Origin: G965215145 sp965215145
GTDB taxonomy: Bacteria; Bacteroidota; Rhodothermia; Rhodothermales; JANQRZ01
Direction: 5' to 3'
NCBI GenBank assembly: GCA_965215145.1
Contig: OZ244038.1
Span: 2,170,001-2,234,000 of the forward strand
DNA: 64,000 nucleotides
In this document: positions 17,050-26,060 of the stretch, one piece after another
Position numbering within the stretch: position 1 is the stretch's first letter
Layout: each line of letters opens with the position of its first letter
Made by a program: the position numbers and the translations under genes
Notes under the pieces: generated by a model
Told to the model about the DNA's origin: nothing
What the model saw: only the letters and a program-made list of their open reading frames with translations
Database searches by the model: none

Positions 17050-17676
17050 GTGAGCGACTCCCCGCCCCTCATCTCCTACAGCGCCGAGCTGAAGCGGAAG
17101 GCGCTCCACCTCGGCGCCCTCGTCATCCCCGCCGGGATCGTGTGGCTCGGGCGGCCGACGGCGCTGGCGCTGCTCGTCCCGCTGGCCCTCGTGGCCCTCA
17201 CGCTCGACGCGGCGCGGCACCGGGTCCGGCCCGTCCACGACCTCATAGCGCGGGCGTTCGCCCCGATCATGCGGCCGGAGGAGCGGCCCCCGTTCGGCGG
17301 CCCCATCATCTTCAACGGGGCGACGTGGATGTGCGTGGCGGCGGCCCTCGCGGCGGCCCTCTTCCCCGAGACGGTGGCGGCAGCCTCGCTGGCGCTGCTG
17401 ATGGTGGGGGACGCCGCGGCGGCGGTCGTCGGGCGGCGGTACGGGCGGATGCGCTGGCCCGGCTCGCCGAAGTCCGTCGAGGGGTCGGCGGCGTTCGTCG
17501 CGGCGGGGTGGGTGGCCGCGATGCCGTTCGCGCTGGCGGCCGAGCCGGTGCTGGGGCCGGGGCCGGTGCTCGTCGGGGCCGTCGCCGCGGCGGCGGTCGA
17601 GGCCGTGCCGATCCCGCTGAACGACAACGTCCGCGTCCCCCTCGCCGCGGGGGCGACGATGCTCCTGCTGCTGTAG
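17050..17676 (+). CDS. Polyprenol/diacylglycerol kinase-like membrane protein (CTP-transferase fold)
   Basis: 208 residues with about six hydrophobic segments. Conserved pieces of the SEC59/phytol kinase/DGK1 group are visible: ELKRKALHLGALVIP at the N-terminus, LMVGDAAAAVVGRRYGRMRW, SPKSVEGSAAF, and PIPLNDNVRVPLAAG. Members phosphorylate isoprenoid alcohols or diacylglycerol with CTP in the membrane. The substrate is not known here. The start is GTG, with a TACCTT element 23-28 bases upstream. It is divergent from the dienelactone hydrolase gene. Confidence 0.82.
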   Translation: MSDSPPLISYSAELKRKALHLGALVIPAGIVWLGRPTALALLVPLALVALTLDAARHRVRPVHDLIARAFAPIMRPEERPPFGGPIIFNGATWMCVAAALAAALFPETVAAASLALLMVGDAAAAVVGRRYGRMRWPGSPKSVEGSAAFVAAGWVAAMPFALAAEPVLGPGPVLVGAVAAAAVEAVPIPLNDNVRVPLAAGATMLLLL

Positions 17677-17746
17677 CCTCGCGTTGTGGAGGCCGCCGAG
17701 GGGCCGTCCGTGCTGTAGAGGCCCGGTCGGTTTGAGGCGCCTTCCG

Positions 17747-17775
17747 TTGTCGGCCCTCCCTTCGAGCGGTAAGTT
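17747..17775 (+). promoter_or_regulatory. Putative promoter of the large TPR gene
   Basis: TTG at 17747-17749, 20 bases, then TAAGTT at 17770-17775, 30-35 bases before the ATG. This resembles the Bacteroidota TTTG / TAnnTTTG promoter. Confidence 0.4.
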
Positions 17776-17804
17776 CCGGGAGCCTCGAAACCGCCCCACC
17801 CCGC

Positions 17805-20174
17805 ATGTCCGCTGCCTCCTCCTCCGTGCCGACCACGTCCGTCGAAGCGCGCCGGCCCGACTCGTTTTGGGCGCGGCTCCAGCGGCGGCGCGTGCCGCAC
17901 ATCCTCGGGCTCTACCTCACCGGCGCCACCTCGGCCATCCTCTTCACGGACTGGCTCGTCACGAAGTACGCCCTCTCCCCCTACCTCACCGACTTCCTCC
18001 TGCTCGCCATCGTGCTGGCGCTGCCGAGCGTGCTGGTGATGGCCTACAAGCACGGCGCGCCGGGGCGGGACCCCTGGACGCCCGGGCAGTTCACCGTGCT
18101 CGGATGCAACGCCCTCGGGGCCGTGGCCGTGCTGCTCCTCCTCTTCGGCGGGAAGCCGCTCGGGGCGACGACGGAGACAGTGACCATCGAGACCGCCGAC
18201 GGCGAGACGGTCGAGCGGCGCGTGGCGAAGGAGGCCTTCCGCAAGCGCGTCGCCGTGGGCTACTTCGACGCGGCGCCGGGCGCCGATGCCGAGACGCTCC
18301 GGTGGGCGCGGCTGGCCGTCCCGACCCTCTTCCAGATCGACCTCACGCAGGACCTCTTCGCCACGGTCGCCGCGCCGAACGCGTTCGCGGAGAAGCTGCG
18401 GAAGGCCGGCTTCGCCGACGGCCTCGGCGTGCCGCTCGCGCTCCAGCGCCAGCTCGCCCGGGAGAGCGGGTTCGGCCACGTCCTCACCGGCACCGTCGGC
18501 CGCACCCCCGACGGGTTCGCCCTCACCACCCGGCTCTACGACGCGGAGAGCGGGCGGGAGCTGGACGAGGAGACGTTCGTCGCGCCGACGCTGCCGGCGG
18601 CGGTGGACGCCGCCGCCCGCGAGCTCCGCGACGACCTCGAGCTCCCGAGCGCCCGCGCCGAGGGCGCCGCGGACGTCCCCCTGGCCGAGCTCACGACGCA
18701 AAGCGAGGCGGCCCTCCGCGCCTACGCCACCGCCCTGCACGCCTGGCACTTCGGGCAGGACCTCGACGCCGCCGACGCCGCGATGCAGGAGGCCATCGCC
18801 GCCGACCCCACCTTCGCCATGGCCTACCTCAACCGGGTCGATATCCTGATGATGCGGCAGCAGCAGGCCGAGGCGCTCGCGATGCTCCGCCAGGCCGCGC
18901 AGCATGAGTATCGCCTCACCGAGCCGCTCCGCTACACCGCCCGCGTCAACCTCCTCTTCTTCGAGGGCCAGCCCGACGCCGCGATGCAGGCCGCCGAGCA
19001 GTGGGCCACCCTCTACCCCGACGACACGACGGCGCTGTTCTTCCTGGGCTCGTTCCGGAACATGCGGGGGGAGTACGAGCAGGCCCTCGCGACGTACCGC
19101 CGCCTCCTCGCCCTCGACCCCAACCCCGGCTACCACCTCACCATCGGCGACCTCCTCCGCAACCAGCTCTACCGCCCCGAGGAGGCGCTCGCCGAGTACC
19201 GCGCCTACGTCCGCGCCTTCCCAGACCAGTCCACGGGCCACCGCCGGATCGGGTTCGCCTACGAGGTGATGGGCCGGCTCGACAGCGCCCTCGTCGCCTT
19301 CGACCGCGCCTACGCCACCGACCCCTCGGACTTCTACGCCCTCGGCAACCGCGCGCAGGTCCTCCTCAAGCTCGGCCGGTTCGGCGAGGCCGCGCGGCTC
19401 CTCGACGACGGGATCGGCCGGGCGCGGACGCCGCAGGAGGTGGCCTACTTCCACGATGAGCGCGCCGACCTCCTCCTCCGGCGGGGCCAGACTGCCGAGG
19501 CGCTGGAGGCTCAGCGGGAGGCGTGGGCGCGGCAGGCGGAATACGCGGGGGCGGCGTCCGTCCTCCGAGACCAGGCCCTCGCCGCGCCCGACTACGCCGA
19601 GGCCGGCCTCACCGCCGAGGTGGCCCCCTACGTCCGCGCCGCGAAGGAGTCCCCCTTCTACGCGCAGGGCGGCTTCTTCGTCGCCAACGTGGACCTCGCT
19701 GAGGCGGCCCTCGCGGGGATCCAGGGGGAGCACGAGCGCGCGCAGGCCGCCCTCGCCCGCGCCGAAGACGTCGTGGACCAGTTCGGGATCGACCAGGCCC
19801 GCCCGACGCTGACGGCATTCCGCGCCCGCCTCGCTGCCTACCGCGGCGACCATGTCGAGGCCGTCGAGCGCTACGGCGAGGCCATCGAGGAGAACCGGGG
19901 GGGCTACCACCTCCACTTCCTCCGCGGCCGGAGTCTCGCAGAAGTCGGCCGCGCCCGCGAGGCCCGCAGGGACTTCGAGGCCGTCCTCGAGCGGGACCCG
20001 TCGCGCCCGGAGGCTCACCTCGATCTGGCCCGCCTCGCCCACGCCCGCGGCGACCGCGCCGATGCCCGCCGGCACCTCGCCCGCGCCCTCGACGCCTGGG
20101 CCGACGCCGACCCGACGTACCCCGAGGCGCAGGCCGCGCGGGCGCTCCAGGAAGAGATCAGGCGAGGGACGTGA
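17805..20174 (+). CDS. Large tetratricopeptide-repeat membrane protein
   Basis: 789 residues. Two membrane helices near the N-terminus (about residues 28-85, including YLTDFLLLAIVLALPSVLVM, and then LGAVAVLLLLFGG) are followed by a mixed domain (about 120-280: AVGYFDAAPGADAETLRWAR, then a TGTVGRTPDGFALTTRLYDAE beta unit) and then at least ten TPR-like helical pairs to the end. The middle part resembles the FlgO/TolB-like periplasmic region that precedes TPRs in adenylate cyclase and CadC-like sensor proteins, but no catalytic or DNA-binding domain is present. It is probably a scaffold at the membrane; its partners are unknown. Confidence 0.8.
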   Translation: MSAASSSVPTTSVEARRPDSFWARLQRRRVPHILGLYLTGATSAILFTDWLVTKYALSPYLTDFLLLAIVLALPSVLVMAYKHGAPGRDPWTPGQFTVLGCNALGAVAVLLLLFGGKPLGATTETVTIETADGETVERRVAKEAFRKRVAVGYFDAAPGADAETLRWARLAVPTLFQIDLTQDLFATVAAPNAFAEKLRKAGFADGLGVPLALQRQLARESGFGHVLTGTVGRTPDGFALTTRLYDAESGRELDEETFVAPTLPAAVDAAARELRDDLELPSARAEGAADVPLAELTTQSEAALRAYATALHAWHFGQDLDAADAAMQEAIAADPTFAMAYLNRVDILMMRQQQAEALAMLRQAAQHEYRLTEPLRYTARVNLLFFEGQPDAAMQAAEQWATLYPDDTTALFFLGSFRNMRGEYEQALATYRRLLALDPNPGYHLTIGDLLRNQLYRPEEALAEYRAYVRAFPDQSTGHRRIGFAYEVMGRLDSALVAFDRAYATDPSDFYALGNRAQVLLKLGRFGEAARLLDDGIGRARTPQEVAYFHDERADLLLRRGQTAEALEAQREAWARQAEYAGAASVLRDQALAAPDYAEAGLTAEVAPYVRAAKESPFYAQGGFFVANVDLAEAALAGIQGEHERAQAALARAEDVVDQFGIDQARPTLTAFRARLAAYRGDHVEAVERYGEAIEENRGGYHLHFLRGRSLAEVGRAREARRDFEAVLERDPSRPEAHLDLARLAHARGDRADARRHLARALDAWADADPTYPEAQAARALQEEIRRGT

Positions 20175-20293
20175 AAGGGCGGTAGCCGCGAATAACCGGG
20201 GGGGAGCCGGGCGTTCTCGTTACGAAACCCGCTTCGGGTCTCAGTCCCGGAGGGCCTCCGGCGATATAGTGGCCGCACCCGACCCCCGCTCCG

Positions 20294-20506
20294 ATGGCCA
20301 CCTCGTTCGACGTCCGCCCCGCCCGCCCCGCGCGTGTCCTGGCCGCCGAGGACCTCGCCCGAGCCCTCGACGACTGCCGCCGGACGCTCGACGCCCTCGA
20401 GGCGACCGGCGCCGAGGACGTGCTGCGCGGGCGGACGCTGGCGGCGCGGCTCCAGTGGATCGCCCACCAGCTCGACGCGCTCCGTAACCCCGAGCCGTTC
20501 GCGTAG
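20294..20506 (+). CDS. Small hypothetical protein
   Basis: 70 residues, predicted helical: ARVLAAEDLARALDDCRRTL and LAARLQWIAHQLDALRNP. No signal peptide, membrane segment or known motif. It sits between the TPR protein and lipase genes on the same strand, about 70 bases before the lipase start. GC-rich codon use matches the neighbours. I do not recognise the family. Confidence 0.55.
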   Translation: MATSFDVRPARPARVLAAEDLARALDDCRRTLDALEATGAEDVLRGRTLAARLQWIAHQLDALRNPEPFA

Positions 20507-20574
20507 GTCCCCGGCGAGGCGGAATAGGACGGAGGGACGCGCGTTGAAACCTGCACGCTGCTCCCCGCCGCCCG

Positions 20575-21438
20575 ATGCCCCTCCCCCTCCGCGAGCACGC
20601 CGAGCGCCTCGCCCGCCGCGCCGTCGAGTTCGAGCCGTACCCCCAGCCCCCGCTCGTCCGCACGCGCTACCCCGTCGTGCTGATGCACGGGTTCGGCGCG
20701 CTGGCGAACGTGATGCAGGGGGGCGTCCTGCACGCCCAGGCCATGCACCTCCGCGGCCACGGCGTCCTCGCCTACGCCCCCCACGTCAACCCCTACGACA
20801 CCGTCGCCGTGCGCGCGGCGGCGTGGGCGGAGCGGGTGGACCGGGTGCTCGACGAGACGGGCGCCGGGCGGGTCAGCCTCGTCGCCTTCTCCAGCGGCGG
20901 CCTCGACGCGCGCCGCCTCGTCAGCGCCCTCGGCTACGCCGACCGCGTCGCCGCCGTCGTCACGCTCTCGACGCCGCACCGGGGGACGCCGCTGGCGGAG
21001 TTCGTCCTGGAGCGCCCGGAGCGGCTGCGGGCCTGGCTCATCGGGGTGATGGACTTCTTCGGCCGGGCGGCCTACGAGGCCGAGGAGCCCCGCACGGAGG
21101 CGGCCCTGGCCGAGCTCACCCCCCGGTTCGTGTGCGAGGAGTTCAACCCCGCCCACCCCGACGCGGCGGGCGTCCACTACGCCTCGTGGGCAGGCCGCGC
21201 CGGGCGCGGCACCGACACCCCGGTCTCGCCGCCGCTCCTCCTCGGCAACCGCGTGCTCCACGGCCTCGCCGGCGTCAACGACGGCATCGTCCCGACCGCC
21301 AGCGCCGAGTGGGCCGGGTTCCGCGGCGTCCTCGACGCCGACCACGCCCGGCAGATCGGCCTCGGCGCCGGCGGCGACTTCGACTCCGGCGCCTTCTTCG
21401 TGGACCTCGTGCGCGACCTCGCCGAGCGGGGGCTCTGA
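20575..21438 (+). CDS. Alpha/beta-hydrolase, triacylglycerol lipase-like
   Basis: 287 residues. It resembles bacterial family I lipases: oxyanion-loop VVLMHGFGALANVM, nucleophile elbow VAFSSGGLDAR, VTLSTPHRGTPLAEFV, an acid in GVNDGIVP and the catalytic His in DADHARQIG. The residue before the catalytic Ser context is Phe-Ser rather than the usual Gly-His (VGHSQGG), a minor deviation. There is no clear signal peptide, so it may act in the cytoplasm or periplasm on short lipids. No lipase chaperone gene is adjacent. Confidence 0.85.
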   Translation: MPLPLREHAERLARRAVEFEPYPQPPLVRTRYPVVLMHGFGALANVMQGGVLHAQAMHLRGHGVLAYAPHVNPYDTVAVRAAAWAERVDRVLDETGAGRVSLVAFSSGGLDARRLVSALGYADRVAAVVTLSTPHRGTPLAEFVLERPERLRAWLIGVMDFFGRAAYEAEEPRTEAALAELTPRFVCEEFNPAHPDAAGVHYASWAGRAGRGTDTPVSPPLLLGNRVLHGLAGVNDGIVPTASAEWAGFRGVLDADHARQIGLGAGGDFDSGAFFVDLVRDLAERGL

Positions 21439-21528
21439 GCCGGCCCGCCGGATAATTTCGGGCGGAGGGGCGGATTCCCAACGCGCCGGACCGACCTTCC
21501 CCCTCCCCCGCCTCCCCCCTTGAGCCCG

Positions 21529-22074
21529 ATGGACCTCGTCCCCGGCGTGCTCCTCGTCGCCGAGCCGGCCCTGCTCGACCCGAACTTCCGGCGCACCGCG
21601 ATCCTCCTCTGCGACCACAACGACGGCGGCTCGTTCGGCCTCGTCGTCAACCGACCGACGGAGCTCCACCTCTCGGAGGTGCTCGTCGAGCCGGTGGGGA
21701 TCGACAGCCGGCTCTACCTCGGGGGGCCCGTCCAGCCGGACACGCTCCACGTCCTCCACGGCTACGCCGCCGCCGTGCCCGACGCGATCCCGCTCTTCGC
21801 CGACGTCGGCTGGGGCGGCCGGTTCGACGATGTGGCGGAGGGGCTCCGGGAGGGCTCCTTCGAGGAGGAGCGGGTCCGGTTCTTCGCCGGCTACGCCGGC
21901 TGGGGCGGCGGACAGCTCGAGGCCGAGATCGAGGAGGGGAGCTGGATCGTGCTGGAGGCCGTGCCGGAACTGGTCTTCGCCGCGCCCGGCGCGCTGTGGC
22001 GCGGGATCATGCGCGGGCTCGGCGGGGAGTACGCCCTGCTCTCGAACTACCCCGACGACCCCCGCTCGAACTGA
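21529..22074 (+). CDS. YqgE/AlgH-family protein (DUF179)
   Basis: 181 residues, the standard length. Diagnostic segments are PGVLLVAEPALLDPNFRRTA, CDHNDGGSFGLVVNRPT, LYLGGPVQPDTLHVLH, VRFFAGYAGWGGGQLEAEI and GSWIVLEAVPELVF. The function of the family is not established; AlgH affects alginate regulation in Pseudomonas. The ATG at 21529 was preferred over a TTG nine bases earlier. Confidence 0.93.
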   Translation: MDLVPGVLLVAEPALLDPNFRRTAILLCDHNDGGSFGLVVNRPTELHLSEVLVEPVGIDSRLYLGGPVQPDTLHVLHGYAAAVPDAIPLFADVGWGGRFDDVAEGLREGSFEEERVRFFAGYAGWGGGQLEAEIEEGSWIVLEAVPELVFAAPGALWRGIMRGLGGEYALLSNYPDDPRSN

Positions 22075-22138
22075 GCCGGTACCGGGGGGTTCGTGGCACC
22101 GTCCGCCCAGGAGGCTTGGCCGTGGCGCCATCCCTGCG

Positions 22139-22226
22139 CCGGGCGCGACGGATCCGCCCCTACGGTCGCGTTCGGAAACACGGCGCCGTCCCTCTGGCGG
22201 GGCGAGCACCCTGCGCCCCTACGCCG
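22139..22226. repeat. Degenerate palindromic-repeat fragments
   Basis: Two half-elements ending in CGCCCCTACG (around 22152-22162 and 22214-22223), one after a GGGCGCGACGG arm, in the 220 bases between the yqgE-like and mscS-like genes. They look like decayed members of the dispersed palindrome family. Confidence 0.45.
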
Positions 22227-22296
22227 AGGCGCTCTCCGCCTTCCTACATTTCCCAGCTCCCCTCTCCCTCACTCGCCACTCCCGCCCCTCCGTCCC

Positions 22297-22884
22297 GTGG
22301 ACCCAGAGATCTCCGAGGCCGTCGCCGAGGCCGTGAGCACGACGCTGCTCGTGCGCGGCGGGCTGACCCTCGCCGTGGCCGTGGTGATGGTCGCCGTGCT
22401 GACGGCCGTAAAGGCGGCGCTGACGCAGTTCGCGCGGGTGCGGAAGATGCTGCTGCTCCGCGTGCGGTTCGTGTACCGCCTCTTCCGGGTGTTCGTCGTC
22501 GGGTTCGCCGCGCTCGTCGTGGCCTACGTCTGGGGGATGGACCCGCAGAACCTGTGGGTCTTCATCACCGGCGTCGTCGGCCTCGTCGCCATCGGGTTCT
22601 TCGCCGTGTGGAGCCTGCTCTCGAACGTCGTGGCCGGCGTATTCCTGTTCCTCTCGGACCCCTTCAAGGTGGACGACGAGATCGAGGTGCCGGACGGGGA
22701 GTTGGCGGGGCGCGTCCTCGACATCCGCCCGCTGTTCGTCGTCGTCCGCGAGCCGAGCGGGCACACCCTCTACCTCCCGAACAGCCTCCTCTTCCAGAAG
22801 CCCTTCCGCCGGAAGGACCCCGCGGTGCAGGATAAGCCCGTGCCCATCACCGACAGCGAGGCCGAGCCCGCGGGCGCCGACTGA
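22297..22884 (+). CDS. Short MscS-type mechanosensitive channel protein
   Basis: 195 residues. Membrane helices (LAVAVVMVAVLTAV, FVVGFAALVVAYVWGM, FITGVVGLVAIGFFAVWSLL) lead into the MscS pore and beta domain: LSNVVAGVFLFLSDPFKVDDEIEV, then LFVVVREPSGHTLYLPNSLLFQKPF. It ends soon after the beta domain, so the C-terminal alpha/beta domain of E. coli MscS is missing. It should gate on membrane tension and release solutes in hypo-osmotic shock. The start is GTG at 22297. Confidence 0.88.
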   Translation: MDPEISEAVAEAVSTTLLVRGGLTLAVAVVMVAVLTAVKAALTQFARVRKMLLLRVRFVYRLFRVFVVGFAALVVAYVWGMDPQNLWVFITGVVGLVAIGFFAVWSLLSNVVAGVFLFLSDPFKVDDEIEVPDGELAGRVLDIRPLFVVVREPSGHTLYLPNSLLFQKPFRRKDPAVQDKPVPITDSEAEPAGAD

Positions 22885-22929
22885 GCCCCCCTTGCAGCGG
22901 GCGACGTGGCCCCGGCTCGCCTCGCCTGC

Positions 22930-23619
22930 TCAGGTGGCGCGGCGGAGGATGGACTGCAGCCGCTCGTGGTCGTCGTCGAGGAGCCGGCTGAGGGCGCGGC
23001 CGGCGGCGAGCAGGGCGCGCTCGCCTTCGTCCTCGCCGCCGTGGGCGCGGTGGGCCTGCCGGAGCAGCGCCACGAGGAGGTCGTCCACGGGCACGGCCGG
23101 GTCGGGGTGGCGGACGAGGGTGCGGAGGTAGTCGAACGAGGAGCCGGGGCCGCCGAGGGCGCAGACGGCGGCGTCGGCGCAGGGGCGGACGCGGTCGTGG
23201 AGGGCGGCGGGACGCGGGGGGAGCGTCTGCCGGAGCGCGCCGCCCTTGCCGCCGGGGCCGGGGGCCTCGCGGTAGGCGAGGACGACGGCGCGGAACGTCG
23301 TGCGGACGAGCTCGAGGACGTGCGGCATCTCGCGGCGCAGCGCGTCGCGGTCCAGCCCGAGCGCCGTCGCCCGCCGCCCCGGCTCCACGCTCCCCACCTC
23401 GACGTGGGCCACGACGCCGAACAGCGTCGTCCCGCCTTCGAGCGGCACCTCGACCCACTGCCCGAAGGCCGGCCCTTCGCGCTCGCGGAGCACCTCGGCC
23501 AGCACGTGCCGCGTGCTCGACTCGATCACCTCGGCGACGAACGCTGACGCGCCCTCGCCCCCGGCGTCGTCCTTCTCGACGAGCCGCAGTGGAGGCTGAT
23601 TCCCGTTCGTCTCGTCCAT
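22930..23619 (-). CDS. HAS-barrel protein, HerA N-terminus-like, partner of NurA
   Basis: 229 residues. The N-terminal 110 residues (FVAEVIESSTRHVLAEVLRE, FGQWVEVPLEGGTTLFGVVAHVE) fit the HAS barrel found at the front of HerA helicases and ATP synthases. The rest is helical (LELVRTTFRAVVLAYREA, then an Asp/His-rich end). The HerA P-loop ATPase domain is entirely absent. The gene lies 42 bases downstream of nurA on the same strand. Stand-alone HAS-barrel proteins of this length are known in Cyanobacteria. A role as a loading or adaptor partner for NurA is inferred. Confidence 0.8.
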   Translation of the reverse strand: MDETNGNQPPLRLVEKDDAGGEGASAFVAEVIESSTRHVLAEVLREREGPAFGQWVEVPLEGGTTLFGVVAHVEVGSVEPGRRATALGLDRDALRREMPHVLELVRTTFRAVVLAYREAPGPGGKGGALRQTLPPRPAALHDRVRPCADAAVCALGGPGSSFDYLRTLVRHPDPAVPVDDLLVALLRQAHRAHGGEDEGERALLAAGRALSRLLDDDHERLQSILRRAT

Positions 23620-23661
23620 CAGCTAGACCTCATTTTCCTCCTCTCACCCCTTCCCCGGCTC

Positions 23662-24834
23662 TCAGATCCGCGGCGCCCGCTTCGAGGCCGCCTTCTGGCT
23701 GCCGGCGTAACCGCGGAGGCCGGCCCGCGCCATCTCCCGTTCGAGGATCCGGTAGAACAGCGCCTTCTCCGGCGCGCGGATCACGGCGCGTTCGTGGGCC
23801 TCGGTGAGGATCATCGGGTAGCCCCCGCCCTTCTCGCACTCGCTGAGCATCACCGCGTGGATGTGGTCGAGCCAGCCGGGCTGAGCGGCGACCCACGCCG
23901 GGAGCTCGACGCGGCCGACCTCCTGGGGGAGGCGGAGGTAGAAGTAGCACACCTCCTGCTCGGGGCCGTACTCCCGCTGGATGTGGCTGCCGGAGACGAA
24001 CAGCGCCGAGCGCTCGCCGACCCCCAGCGTCCGCTCGAAGACGAGGCGGTCGAGGATGCCGCGCAGGGAGTCCGCGTCGTCGGCGTCCTCGGGCTCGTCG
24101 CGGTGGAACCGGAGGAGGTTCACGAGCTCGGTGTTGCCGGGCATCGAGACGTAGGAGCACACGGGGATGCCCTCCCGCCGGAAGCCTTCGAGGAGGGCGA
24201 GGTAGCGCGCGATCAGGCGGTCCTCGACGGCGCGGTGCTTCATGCCCCGGAGCATCCACCGGATCAGCGTGCCGTCGGCGACGGCGAGGGTGAACCGGCC
24301 GGGCTGCCGCTCCTCGACGGCGGTGTGGAGGAGCCAGCGCAGCTCCTGCTCGTCGCGGAGGGCGGAGACCACCTCGGCCGTCACGTCGAAGGGGGCCGCG
24401 TCCCCCTCCTCGGGGGCCAGCTCCGCGAGATCGTTCTGGCGGTAGCGGAGCTCGGGCTCGGCCTGCATCAGCGGCGGCTCCTCGGTCCCGTAGTGGAACG
24501 CGATGCGGCCGACGTTGAGCACGTAGCAGGCCGGCTCGACGTGGCGGTCGGGGAAGATCTGCGAGCCGTCGGCGGCGACGACGGTGACGGGCGTGGGGCG
24601 CTCGGTGCAGGGGGAACAGCCGTCGGGGGGCTCGCGGAGGCCGGCCGTCAGCGAACGCCAGTCGCCGCGCTTCCGGGCGGCCTGGGCCCGCTCGTGCGTG
24701 TCCTCCCAGCAGCCGGCGCAGTCGGCCAGCGCGCCGAGCGCGGCGTCGAGCTTGTGGGCCAGCCGCGCCTCCTCCCCCACGCGGTAGGCGCTGAAGTCGG
24801 AGAGCTGCGGGTGGAGCCGGTGGATATCCAGCAA
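23662..24834 (-). CDS. nurA: NurA-domain DNA repair nuclease
   Basis: 390 residues. NurA is a Mn-dependent 5'-3' exonuclease and endonuclease that resects DNA ends with HerA in archaea. Visible landmarks are the metal-binding VVAADGSQIFPDRH near residue 110, VADGTLIRW, the later GSHIQREYG and ILTEAHERAVIRAPEK. I chose the TTG at 24834 because it gives the family-typical MLDIHRLHPQL start. An open frame continues upstream to 26085 but only as antisense to hemW. The gene precedes the HAS-barrel protein, forming a two-gene operon divergent from hemW. Confidence 0.85.
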   Translation of the reverse strand: MLDIHRLHPQLSDFSAYRVGEEARLAHKLDAALGALADCAGCWEDTHERAQAARKRGDWRSLTAGLREPPDGCSPCTERPTPVTVVAADGSQIFPDRHVEPACYVLNVGRIAFHYGTEEPPLMQAEPELRYRQNDLAELAPEEGDAAPFDVTAEVVSALRDEQELRWLLHTAVEERQPGRFTLAVADGTLIRWMLRGMKHRAVEDRLIARYLALLEGFRREGIPVCSYVSMPGNTELVNLLRFHRDEPEDADDADSLRGILDRLVFERTLGVGERSALFVSGSHIQREYGPEQEVCYFYLRLPQEVGRVELPAWVAAQPGWLDHIHAVMLSECEKGGGYPMILTEAHERAVIRAPEKALFYRILEREMARAGLRGYAGSQKAASKRAPRI

Positions 24835-24868
24835 AGGCGGGGGGACCGAGTGCGAAGCGCGGGGTCGG

Positions 24869-24874
24869 TAAGTT
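24869..24874 (+). promoter_or_regulatory. Putative -7 element (TAAGTT) of hemW
   Basis: TAAGTT lies 36-41 bases upstream of the hemW GTG start, in the short divergent region with nurA. No clear -33 TTG partner was seen. Confidence 0.3.
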
Positions 24875-24909
24875 AAGCCTCCCCGAACCTCCGATCCCCA
24901 CACGCCCGA

Positions 24910-26055
24910 GTGGCCGGCCTCTACCTCCACGTCCCCTTCTGCACCCAGCGCTGCGTCTACTGCGACTTCTACCTCGTCACGACGCGGCGCGAGTTCGGAT
25001 CGTTCGTGCGGGCGATGGAGGCGGAGATCGCGGCCTACGGGCGGGAGCACGGCGCGGAGCCCGTCGAGACGGTCTACGTCGGGGGCGGGACGCCGTCGCT
25101 GCTGCCGCTCGACGACGTGGCGCGGCTGCTCGGGGCCGTCTGGAAGAGCTTCGACTGCTCGGGCGTCCTCGAGGTGACGTTCGAGGTGAACCCCGAGAAC
25201 GCCACGCTCGACTACCTCGTCGGGCTCCACGCGCTCGGGGTGGACCGGCTCTCGCTGGGCGTGCAGTCGTTCTTCGACGAGGACCTCCGGTTCATGGGCC
25301 GCGCCCACGGCGCCGCCGAGGCCGAGCGGGCCCTCGACGCCATCGCCCGCGCGGGGTTCGCGCGCTACTCCGTGGACCTCATCTTCGGCGTCCCCGAGCA
25401 GCCGGCCGAGCACTGGATGGCGAACCTCGAAAAGGTGGCCGCCCGCGGCGTCCCCCACCTCTCGACCTACGGGCTGACGGTCGAGGAGCGGACGCCGCTG
25501 CACCGGATGGTCGCGGCGGGGAAGGTGGCGCCGGCGCCGGAGGAGGCGATGCGCGGGCGGTTCCTCGACACGATGGACGCGCTGCGCCACCACGGCTACG
25601 AGCACTACGAGGTGTCGAGCTTCGCGCAGCCCGGAGCCCGGAGCCGCCACAACGAGGGCTACTGGCACCACCGGAACTACCTCGGGTTCGGCCCGAGCGC
25701 GCACTCGTTCTGGCAACGCTCCGGCTCCACGGCCGCGCGGTGGTCGAACGTCCGCAACCTCAAGCAGTACGAGGCGCTGCTCCGCCAGGGCCACCGCCCG
25801 ACCGAGCGCGAGGAGCGCCTCGGCCTCGACGACCTCGCCGACGAGCACGTCCTGCTCCGCCTCCGCCTCGTCGAGGACGGCCTCGACCTCGACCGTCTCG
25901 CCGAGCGCTACGGCGTGGACCTCCTCTCCGAAAAACTCGACGCCATCGCCGACCTCGAAGCCGCCGGGCTCACCACGCTCCGCGGCTCCACCCTCCGCCT
26001 CACCGACGAGGGCGTCCTCGTCGCCGACGCCGTCACGGCCCGCCTCCTCCGCTAG
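24910..26055 (+). CDS. hemW: HemW-like radical SAM protein
   Basis: 381 residues. The radical-SAM cluster motif CTQRCVYC (CxxxCxxC) lies near residues 11-18, followed by VYVGGGTPSLL, VTFEVNPENAT, LSLGVQSFFDEDL, VDLIFGVPEQPAEHW and the HemW-specific YEHYEVSSFAQPG and HNEGYWHHRNYLGFGPSAHSF. HemW binds heme and delivers it to respiratory enzymes; older annotation as oxygen-independent coproporphyrinogen oxidase is usually wrong for this form. The start is GTG. It is followed after 5 bases by the DUF192 gene. Confidence 0.93.
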   Translation: MAGLYLHVPFCTQRCVYCDFYLVTTRREFGSFVRAMEAEIAAYGREHGAEPVETVYVGGGTPSLLPLDDVARLLGAVWKSFDCSGVLEVTFEVNPENATLDYLVGLHALGVDRLSLGVQSFFDEDLRFMGRAHGAAEAERALDAIARAGFARYSVDLIFGVPEQPAEHWMANLEKVAARGVPHLSTYGLTVEERTPLHRMVAAGKVAPAPEEAMRGRFLDTMDALRHHGYEHYEVSSFAQPGARSRHNEGYWHHRNYLGFGPSAHSFWQRSGSTAARWSNVRNLKQYEALLRQGHRPTEREERLGLDDLADEHVLLRLRLVEDGLDLDRLAERYGVDLLSEKLDAIADLEAAGLTTLRGSTLRLTDEGVLVADAVTARLLR

Positions 26056-26060
26056 CCCCG

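Noticed and set aside
17076..20075. A 999-codon open frame on the minus strand, and similar very long antisense frames at 20158-22209, 42840-44183, 44149-46392 and 47581-50778
   Set aside because: They lie opposite well-supported genes, give Arg/Pro/Gly/Val-rich translations without motifs, and arise from the lack of stop codons in GC-rich antisense frames.
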